Source: UKL13-2 sp044228625
GTDB lineage: Bacteria > Pseudomonadota > Gammaproteobacteria > Burkholderiales > Usitatibacteraceae
Direction of reading: 5' to 3'
Assembly: GCA_044228625.1 (NCBI GenBank)
Contig: JBGAUM010000096.1
Coordinates: 1-14,790 of the forward strand
DNA length: 14,790 nt
The notes under the pieces are model-generated. The model worked only from the letters and a program-made list of their open reading frames with translations. It was not told the DNA's origin and searched no databases. A program made the translations under genes and the position numbers. Position 1 is the first letter of the stretch, and the number at the start of each line of letters is the position of its first letter. This document shows, piece by piece, positions 8,572-14,437 of this stretch.

Positions 8572-8588
8572 GCTGGAATTATTCCAGC
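8572..8588. repeat. perfect inverted repeat centred on the Anbu stop codon
   Basis: GCTGGAA (8572-8578) and TTCCAGC (8582-8588) are perfect inverted arms. The three loop bases 8579-8581 are exactly the minus-strand TAA stop of the Anbu gene. In RNA this is a 7-bp hairpin. Without a U-tract it is a poor terminator, but it could stabilise the mRNA end or separate Anbu from DUF2126. The rest of the 8437-8578 spacer shows no convincing promoter or strong ribosome-binding site for the DUF2126 gene. Confidence 0.45.
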
Positions 8589-9312
8589 CAATCTGGATCG
8601 GGCAACTCCCCAAACACGCGGCGCAATCCCCCACCCCAGCGCTGGCGCAACATCGAAAAATACGGATCACCTTCGCGGATGCGCTGCTGGATGCCCACCC
8701 GCAGCGAATCGCGCGGATACCAGAGCATGTCGATGGGCGGTCCGACGGAAATATTTGATTTCATGGTGGAGTCAAACGAAATCAGGACGCACTTTGCGGC
8801 TTCCTTCTGCGGTGTGGACGGCGTCAAGACGCGATCCAGGATGGGCTTGCCGTACTTTGCTTCGCCCAACTGAAAATAGGGTGTTTCGTCCGACGCCTCG
8901 ATGAAATTGCCCTGCGGATAGAGATGGAACAGTCGCGCTTCCTCTCCCCGAATTTGGCCTCCAACGATGAGGTTGGAACTCGCGTCGATGCCACTTTGCA
9001 TCAGCATTTGCCCGTCGAGCTGCTGCATTTCACGCAATGCATTGCCGGTGTGCCGCGCCACATCGAACATGGATTTGGCGTTCCAGATGGTGGGTGAGCC
9101 GTCGGTGATGTCTTTGTGCCGGTCAAGGATGTGCGTCACACCCTGGGTCATGGCGAGATTTCCAGAAGACAACACCACAATCACGCGGTCTTCAGCTTTC
9201 TCAAATACGCGCATCTTGCAAAACGTGGCAATGCGGTCCACGCCGGCATTCGTCCGCGAGTCGGATGCAAAAGATCATCGGAATCGAGTTTCAAGGCTAC
9301 ACAGTAGGTCAT
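8579..9312 (-). pseudogene. Anbu, proteasome/HslV-like bacterial protease, broken by one frameshift
   Basis: Anbu (predicted proteasome-type protease, COG3484) is a self-assembling relative of HslV and proteasome beta subunits. In this family the initiator Met is removed, exposing residue 2 as nucleophile. The ATG at 9312 gives MTYCVALKLDS, with Thr2 as expected. After about 14 residues the frame breaks: the minus strand has CTTTTGCA where CTTTTTGCA would continue as FASDSRTNAGVDRIATFCKM. Unrepaired, translation ends after 43 residues. Restoring one base in the A-run at 9269-9272 gives a 244-residue protein, a normal Anbu length, ending PDPDWLE at 8579. A GTG at 9241 could start a 220-residue product, but this would lack the N-terminal nucleophile. 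The ATG lies 2 nt after the alpha-E stop, which implies translational coupling. Slippage on the T-run could in principle restore the frame. Confidence 0.85.
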
Positions 9313-9314
9313 GT

Positions 9315-10272
9315 TCAGTCAGCCGCTTTCAGTTGCGGCGCAAAGAAATTGGAATTGATTTCGGCACCCAAACGGTCCGTGGAAAGCAGGAATCGCGTGA
9401 GATATTCATGCAGCCCGAATTCAAAGATGTCGCTGATCCGGCCAAACTGGAGCGACGCATGGGATTTCCCCAGCCTGGCGCGTGGCTTCGCCGGAAATCT
9501 TGTTCTCCACCATGCGCAGAATCCCCGCCACGTCGCGCATGCAAAATCGGAGCGACCGTGGAATGTCGTCACGAAGGATCAAAAGTTCGGCGATCTTGAG
9601 AGGTGTCACCGTATCGCGATAGACCTTCCGGTATGACTCGAACGCCGATACCGAGCGCAACACGGCGGACCATTGGTAATAGTCGACCGCGCCACCGACG
9701 TCCGTGACGCTGGGCAGGAGTACGTGGTATTTCACATCTAGGATTCGCGCTGTGTTATCCGAGCGCTCCATGTAAGTGCCCAGCCTTGAAAACTGAAAGG
9801 CGTCATCCCGGCGCATGGTGCCGAAGGTGACCCCTCGGAAAAGGTGGGAGCGTTCTTTGACCCACTCGAAAAAGGACGAAATCCCTTTTGCGTACATGCG
9901 ATCTTCGTCCATGTTCTGCATTTCCAGCCAAGTGGCATTGAGGACTTCCCACATTTCGCTGGTGATGGTGCCGCGGACGGTCCGCGCATTCTCACGGGCC
10001 ATGCGTGCACAGTTGTATATCGACGATGGATTGTCCGCATCGAGCGCCATGAAATGCAGGACTTCCTTGGCACAAACCAGCGAGTGCCGGCCGCTAAAGG
10101 GGAAAAGCGTTCCGGTAATGTTGAGAGGCGCAAACCATTCCTGGTCCTGCAAATCCGGGTCCTTGGTAAGCAGCGACATGCGATAGGCCACGTCGAGGAT
10201 GCGCGCGGTATTTTCTGCGCGCTCCACATAGCGAGACATCCAATAAAGGAGGGACGCGGTTCTTGAAAGCAT
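9315..10272 (-). pseudogene. alpha-E domain protein (COG2307), frameshifted near its C-terminus
   Basis: This is an all-helical protein of unknown biochemical role, almost always found next to circularly permuted ATP-grasp genes and often to Anbu and transglutaminase genes. It starts with the signature MLSRTASLLYWMSRYVERAE. The ATG at 10272 shares its A with the TGA of the upstream ATP-grasp gene. Family blocks include NPSSIYNCARMARENARTVR, FEWVKERSHLFRG and GTYMERSDNTARILDVKYH. Residues 1-270 read in one frame to RQAGEI. An extra base in the GGG at 9461-9463 then puts HASLQFGRISDIFEFGLHEY and the rest in another frame, ending TGA at 9315. Unrepaired, the product is 283 residues (13 aberrant at the end). 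Repaired it is 318, a normal length. It loses only about 48 C-terminal residues, so it might keep partial function. Confidence 0.87.
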
Positions 10273-11687
10273 CAATCCACCACCCAGGTGTCCTTGACCC
10301 CACCGCCCTGCGAGGAATTGACCACCAGCGAACCTTCGCGCAACGCCACGCGCGTGAGACCACCGGGCACAAAATTCACCGTCTTTCCAGTCAGGACGTA
10401 GGGACGCAGGTCGATGTGACGAGGTGCTAAACCTGCAGGCGTAAAGGTGGGACAAGCAGAGAGCGAAAGAGTTGGTTGCGCGATATAGCGTTCTGGCGCA
10501 TCCAACACGCGCTGCCGAAAGCGTTCGCGCTCCTCCTTTGTGGAGGTAGGTCCCACCAGCATGCCATAGCCGCCGGAGCCTTGTGCTTCCTTGATGACCA
10601 GATCTTGCATGTGCTCGAGCACATACGCCAGATCATCCTTGTTCTCAAGCATGTAGGTGTGCACGTTGGCAATCAACGGTTCTTCGTTCAAATAGAAACG
10701 GATGATCGCTGGAACAAACGGATAGATGGATTTGTCGTCCGCTACACCCGTGCCTACTGCATTCGCGAGAGTCACGCGGCCTGCACGGTACGCCTTCATC
10801 AACCCCGGGACGCCGAGCATGGAGTCCTCGCGGAATGCAAGGGGGTCGAGAAAATCATCGTCGATCCGCCGATAGATCACATCGACCCGCTGGGGTCCTT
10901 GCGTCGTACGCATGAAGACGGTGTTGTCCTGGACAAACAGGTCGGCGCCTTCCACGAGTTCCACGCCCATCTGTTGCGCAAGGAACGCGTGCTCAAAATA
11001 GGCGGAATTGAAGTGCCCTGGCGTCAGCAACACGATGGTTGGCTGGTCAACGCCAAACGGGGCGGCGTTCCGCAGGGTCTCCAAGAGCATGTCAGGATAG
11101 TGGTCGACCGGACGGACGCGTTGCGCGGCGAAAAGCTCGGGAAACAAACGCATCATCATCTTGCGGTTTTCCAGCAAATACGAGACCCCCGAAGGCGTGC
11201 GCAAGTTGTCTTCCAGGACGTAGTACTTGCCGTCTCCGTCTTTGACAAGGTCTATGCCTGCGACGTGGGCGTAAATGCCGCCGGGCACGTCCACGCCAAC
11301 CATCTCTTTGCGGAATTGGCTGTTTCCCAATACTTTTTCGCGGGGCAAGATGCCGGCTTTCAGGATTTCCTGGTTGTGATACACATCCTGAAGAAATGCA
11401 TTCAGGGCGCGAATTCTCTGGGAAAGGCCGCGCGATAGCATGTCCCACGTCTGACCCGCGATGATGTTGGGCACGATATCGAAAGGGATCAGGCGTTCCG
11501 TGCCGCTCGATTCTCCATACACGGCAAAGGTAATACCCACACGGTGAAACATCAGGTCGGCGGCCTGCCGGTTTTGCGCAATCTTTTCCGGCGGCGTGCG
11601 CGTGAGCCAGTCGTGAAATTGCGCATAGTGCGAACGCACTTCGCCGCCCGCGCCGGTCATTTCGTTATAAAAGGGTTTGAGAGTCAT
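10272..11687 (-). CDS. circularly permuted ATP-grasp family protein (COG2308)
   Basis: This is a predicted ATP-dependent carboxylate-amine/thiol ligase with a circularly permuted ATP-grasp fold. By family analogy it would form peptide-like amide bonds, but its substrate is not known. The 471-residue protein is intact. It starts MTLKPFYNEMTGAGGEVRSH, with the usual HYxxFxxWL block. It carries GVDVPGGIYAHVAGIDLVKD (131-150), YYVLEDNLRTPSGVSYLLEN (155-174), the glycine-rich IKEAQGSGGYGMLVGP, APRHIDLRPYVLTGK and the C-terminal GGLTRVALREGSLVVNSSQG block. It is the first gene of the Anbu cluster and overlaps the alpha-E start by one base. No good ribosome-binding site precedes the ATG. It is divergent from relA across 75 bp holding an inverted repeat. 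Confidence 0.93.
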   Translation of the reverse strand: MTLKPFYNEMTGAGGEVRSHYAQFHDWLTRTPPEKIAQNRQAADLMFHRVGITFAVYGESSGTERLIPFDIVPNIIAGQTWDMLSRGLSQRIRALNAFLQDVYHNQEILKAGILPREKVLGNSQFRKEMVGVDVPGGIYAHVAGIDLVKDGDGKYYVLEDNLRTPSGVSYLLENRKMMMRLFPELFAAQRVRPVDHYPDMLLETLRNAAPFGVDQPTIVLLTPGHFNSAYFEHAFLAQQMGVELVEGADLFVQDNTVFMRTTQGPQRVDVIYRRIDDDFLDPLAFREDSMLGVPGLMKAYRAGRVTLANAVGTGVADDKSIYPFVPAIIRFYLNEEPLIANVHTYMLENKDDLAYVLEHMQDLVIKEAQGSGGYGMLVGPTSTKEERERFRQRVLDAPERYIAQPTLSLSACPTFTPAGLAPRHIDLRPYVLTGKTVNFVPGGLTRVALREGSLVVNSSQGGGVKDTWVVD

Positions 11688-11719
11688 GCGCGGACCGTTG
11701 ACTGATGCAAAGATGTTAA

Positions 11720-11738
11720 CCGCTTTCCTCTAAAGCGG
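11720..11738. promoter_or_regulatory. perfect inverted repeat in the ATP-grasp / relA divergent spacer
   Basis: CCGCTTT (11720-11726) and AAAGCGG (11732-11738) flank CCTCT in the middle of the 75-bp spacer between the two divergent genes. The GTTAAC palindrome abuts it at 11715-11720. TAAAAT at 11751-11756 could be a relA -10 element. Its -35 region would then fall on the repeat, where no TTGACA-like hexamer exists. This suits an operator or an activator site, but a role is not demonstrated. Confidence 0.4.
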
Positions 11739-11762
11739 ACACCTGCACTTTAAAATATCAGG

Positions 11763-13928
11763 ATGAGTGTCTTTGACGAACCACTAAAAGTGTCGGCCTT
11801 TGAAGGTGCTATTCGCGAGCGCCCCAATGTGGTGCGCGCCTGGACGTTCTCCGAAGCGACTTGCGCGGCGACCGGAAGCGCGACCCACTGGGATCGCGCA
11901 AAGTCTGTGGCAAGGCTGCTCTGGGAAATTGATGCGGAGGACGAGACGCTTGCCGCCGGACTGATTGCAGAAACACTGGATGCCGGGCATCACGACTGGA
12001 AGCCGATAGGAGAAGCCTTCGGTCTGGAAACCTTGGCCATCGTGCAAGGCGTGCACCGGGCTTCCCGGGTGGACAAAGTCCATGCCCAGGCAGATTCCGG
12101 GACGAATATCGAAGTCATGCGCAAGATGTTGTTGGCATTGGCGGATGATGTCAGGGTGGTTCTGATTTTGCTCGCGGCCCGTGTGGTGCATTTGCGCGGA
12201 CTGACCCGTGCCGCCGACGCGGATCGTCGGGCGGCGGCTGCGCTGACGCGGGATCTTTATGCGCCACTGGCCAACCGGTTGGGCGTATTCCAGATCAAGT
12301 GGGAGCTCGAGGATTTTGCTTTTCGATTCCTGGAGCCCGACCTGTACAGGCGAATCGCGGGGTATTTGGATGGCAAGCGCAGCGAGCGCGAGGCGTGGAT
12401 CTCCAACGTGGTCGAAGACCTCCGAATGGCACTGCAGGCGGTTGGCGTGGTTTCCGAGGTGATGGGCCGGCCCAAACATCTGTGGTCGATCCATCGCAAG
12501 ATGCAGTCCAAGAATCTTCCTTTTGAGAAGCTCTACGACGTTCGCGCGCTCAGGGTTTTGGTGGATTCGGTCCCTGATTGTTACAAGGTTTTGGGCGTTG
12601 TCCACGATCGTTGGACTCCCATCAGCGGCGAATTTGACGACTACATTGCGCAGCCGAAAACGAATGACTACCAGTCGCTTCATACGGCTGTCATCGGTCC
12701 CGAAGGCAAGACATTGGAAGTCCAGATCCGCACCCATGCCATGCACCAAGCCTCCGAACATGGTGTTGCTGCGCATTGGCGCTACAAGGAATCCACAAAA
12801 GGCGCGCGCACGCAGTCCGAAAAGCGCCATGAAGAAAAGATTGCATGGCTGCGGCAGGTTCTGGAGTGGAAAAGTGAATTGATCGCGTCCGGAGAGTTTT
12901 CAACCGAGGTGCGCAAGGCGTTGTTCAACGACACCATTTACGTCCTGACGCCGCAAGACAAGGTTGTCGACTTGCCGGCGGGATCCACCCCGGTGGATTT
13001 TGCCTATCACGTGCATACCGACTTGGGCCACCGGTGCCGTGGTGCCAAGGTTGACGGCCATATCGTGCCGTTGAACACGCCTTTGCAGAACACCAATCGG
13101 GTGGAGATTTTGGCGGCCAAGCAAGGAGGGCCATCCCGAGACTGGATCAACCCCCAACTTGGATTTCTTGCCAGTTCTCGGGCCCAGGCAAAAGTCCGGG
13201 CATGGTTCAGACAAGAGTATTTTGAAGTGGATGTGGCACATGGCCGGCAGGCACTCGATCGCGAGCTTGCGCGCGCAGGCGCGAGCGCGGTGTCGCTCGA
13301 AAAGGTCGTTTCCTGGCTTGGGCATCGTGAATTGGACGAGTGCTTGGCCGCCATCGGTCGGGGTGAGATATCGCCCCACATGATTGAAGTGGCCCTGCGC
13401 AATCGCGACCAGGAAGGGGCAAACGAAGAGACATTGACCCCACTTGCGCTTGCCCCAAAGCGGGATGGCGCGAGTACCTCTGGCGGCGTCTTGGTTTTGG
13501 GCGTGAATAACATAGCCACCATGGTTGCAAAGTGCTGCAAGCCGTTGCCGGGCGATCCAATCGCAGGTTTCGTCACCAAGGCGCGAGGTGTCACCGTACA
13601 CCGTCTGGATTGTCGCAACATCCTCGCGCTGACGAATGAGCAACGGGAGCGCTTGATGCCCGCCGCGTGGGGCGAGACCGGTGACCAGCACTTTCATGTC
13701 GAAATCGAGTTATTGGCTGCAGATCGGCAGGGGTTGCTGCGGGACGTAAGTGAAGCCCTCGCCCATGAAAGATTCAATGTGGTCGCCGTCAATTCCATGT
13801 CCCGTGGAAATGTTGCATCCATGAGATTCACGTTGGACGTGCGGCAGATCTCCCAATTGGATCGCGCGCTCCGGGTTTTGGCTGGCGTCAAAGGCGTGGA
13901 AAGTGTTCGCCGGCGGGGAAGCGGATAA
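11763..13928 (+). CDS. relA: GTP pyrophosphokinase RelA, (p)ppGpp synthetase I
   Basis: RelA is the ribosome-associated enzyme that makes pppGpp/ppGpp from GTP/GDP and ATP when uncharged tRNA enters the A site. The 721-residue protein has a degenerate N-terminal hydrolase domain: no HD motif appears in RAKSVARLLW or LAAGLIAETLDAG, as in monofunctional RelA. The synthetase domain spans about 235-345, with YDVRALRV, the acidic EFDD motif (290-293) that marks RelA rather than SpoT, and LEVQIRT with Glu319. Next come TGS (about 388-449), the Cys-rich region (AKCCKPLPGD, VHRLDC) and a C-terminal ACT domain (about 643-718). Residue 302 is Asp in PKTNDYQSLHT, where many relatives have Gly. The ATG has AGG directly in front of it, too close for normal Shine-Dalgarno spacing, but no better start exists. 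Confidence 0.95.
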   Translation: MSVFDEPLKVSAFEGAIRERPNVVRAWTFSEATCAATGSATHWDRAKSVARLLWEIDAEDETLAAGLIAETLDAGHHDWKPIGEAFGLETLAIVQGVHRASRVDKVHAQADSGTNIEVMRKMLLALADDVRVVLILLAARVVHLRGLTRAADADRRAAAALTRDLYAPLANRLGVFQIKWELEDFAFRFLEPDLYRRIAGYLDGKRSEREAWISNVVEDLRMALQAVGVVSEVMGRPKHLWSIHRKMQSKNLPFEKLYDVRALRVLVDSVPDCYKVLGVVHDRWTPISGEFDDYIAQPKTNDYQSLHTAVIGPEGKTLEVQIRTHAMHQASEHGVAAHWRYKESTKGARTQSEKRHEEKIAWLRQVLEWKSELIASGEFSTEVRKALFNDTIYVLTPQDKVVDLPAGSTPVDFAYHVHTDLGHRCRGAKVDGHIVPLNTPLQNTNRVEILAAKQGGPSRDWINPQLGFLASSRAQAKVRAWFRQEYFEVDVAHGRQALDRELARAGASAVSLEKVVSWLGHRELDECLAAIGRGEISPHMIEVALRNRDQEGANEETLTPLALAPKRDGASTSGGVLVLGVNNIATMVAKCCKPLPGDPIAGFVTKARGVTVHRLDCRNILALTNEQRERLMPAAWGETGDQHFHVEIELLAADRQGLLRDVSEALAHERFNVVAVNSMSRGNVASMRFTLDVRQISQLDRALRVLAGVKGVESVRRRGSG

Positions 13929-13941
13929 GGAACGATTGCAG

Positions 13942-13970
13942 TTGGGAAAAGTCAGTCGATCTGTTAAAAT
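13942..13970 (+). promoter_or_regulatory. sigma-70 promoter for tRNA-Val
   Basis: TTGGGA (13942-13947), a 17-bp spacer and TAAAAT (13965-13970) lie just after relA. They predict a start near 13977, about 8 nt before the mature tRNA. The bases after the -10 (GCCAGC...) form the GC-rich discriminator typical of stringently controlled stable-RNA promoters, so ppGpp made by the neighbouring relA product would be expected to repress it. The control is inferred from sequence only. Confidence 0.6.
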
Positions 13971-13984
13971 GCCAGCTTCGCGCT

Positions 13985-14061
13985 AGGCACGTAGCTCAGC
14001 TGGTTAGAGCACCACCTTGACATGGTGGGGGTCGTTGGTTCGAGTCCAATCGTGCCTACCA
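13985..14061 (+). tRNA. tRNA-Val (anticodon GAC)
   Basis: A full 77-nt cloverleaf can be drawn. The acceptor stem AGGCACG pairs with CGTGCCT, with discriminator A and an encoded CCA at 14059-14061. U8 and A9 are followed by the D-stem GCTC/GAGC with loop AGCTGGTTA. The anticodon stem CCACC/GGTGG encloses loop TTGACAT, so the anticodon is GAC. The variable loop is GGGTC. The T-arm GTTGG-TTCGAGT-CCAAT has one G-U closing pair. It reads GUC and GUU valine codons. It stands alone 56 nt after relA with its own promoter. No clear terminator follows. Confidence 0.97.
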
Positions 14062-14248
14062 ATCGACTTCTTGCAGCAACCCAACTGAACCCTGAAATGC
14101 CATTCCGCCGGTCATCAGAACCTCGTGGAAATCAGTTGAAACTTGCAGACAAAACCCTAGTGGTTTGACAGCACCGCAGATACAAGGCGCTTGGATAACT
14201 GCTTGATTTTGTTGATGCGTGCGTTTTCAGAACGTACGAAATTTGTGT

Positions 14249-14262
14249 AATTTTGCAAAATT
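14249..14262. repeat. perfect 14-bp AT-rich palindrome
   Basis: AATTTTGCAAAATT is fully self-complementary and overlaps the CRP-type site by one base at 14262. Its AT-richness stands out against the surrounding sequence. It may be an operator for a dimeric regulator or for a nucleoid protein. Confidence 0.5.
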
Positions 14263-14277
14263 GTGAACTGCTTCACA
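14262..14277. promoter_or_regulatory. CRP-type operator, TGTGA-N6-TCACA
   Basis: TGTGA (14262-14266), ACTGCT and TCACA (14273-14277) match both half-sites of the CRP/Vfr consensus with the exact 6-bp spacing. A further TGTGA half-site begins at 14283, 21 bp (two helical turns) after the first. The site lies about 160 bp upstream of the putative exopolysaccharide transferase gene, so a cAMP-CRP family regulator probably controls it. The regulator itself is not in the window. Confidence 0.65.
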
Positions 14278-14298
14278 TCAATTGTGAGGGCTGACGGG

Positions 14299-14304
14299 TA
14301 TCGT
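14299..14304 (+). promoter_or_regulatory. possible -10 element of a class II CRP-dependent promoter
   Basis: TATCGT (4 of 6 to TATAAT) sits where a -10 hexamer would fall if the CRP-type site (centre 14269.5) were at -41.5, with a start near 14311. No -35 hexamer is present, as is usual for class II activated promoters. The geometry is suggestive, but the match is modest. A leader of about 127 nt would precede the gene. Confidence 0.3.
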
Positions 14305-14437
14305 CCTTCTTCATACGAAACACGGTTTTTTTCGCTGGAATTTCGCGAGAGAACTGGACCAAAAAAAGATGTTTCGGCGCACGATCGAATACCACCGGCA
14401 AAGCCGGGGACAACAAGAGCATAAGCGGGAGAGTTTG

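Larger units (their letters stand above)
14062..14437 (+). other. gene-free region between tRNA-Val and the exopolysaccharide gene
   Basis: I found no convincing reading frame or structured RNA in this stretch of about 375 bp. It holds an AT-rich island at about 14229-14290 with a palindrome and a CRP-type site (listed separately). A small CCGGC-AAA-GCCGG hairpin (14395-14407) lies in the presumed leader of the downstream gene. AAACC-CTAGT-GGTTT (14152-14166) is a short, weak inverted repeat without a T-run and is not a credible tRNA terminator. Confidence 0.7.

Noticed and set aside
10476..11438. 320-codon plus-strand open frame
   Set aside because: Antisense to the intact ATP-grasp gene, so a composition-driven shadow.
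11784..12830. 348-codon minus-strand open frame
   Set aside because: Antisense to relA. No ribosome-binding site or recognisable domain.
14152..14166. AAACC-CTAGT-GGTTT as a terminator for tRNA-Val
   Set aside because: Only a 5-bp stem with no following T-run, and about 90 nt from the tRNA end.
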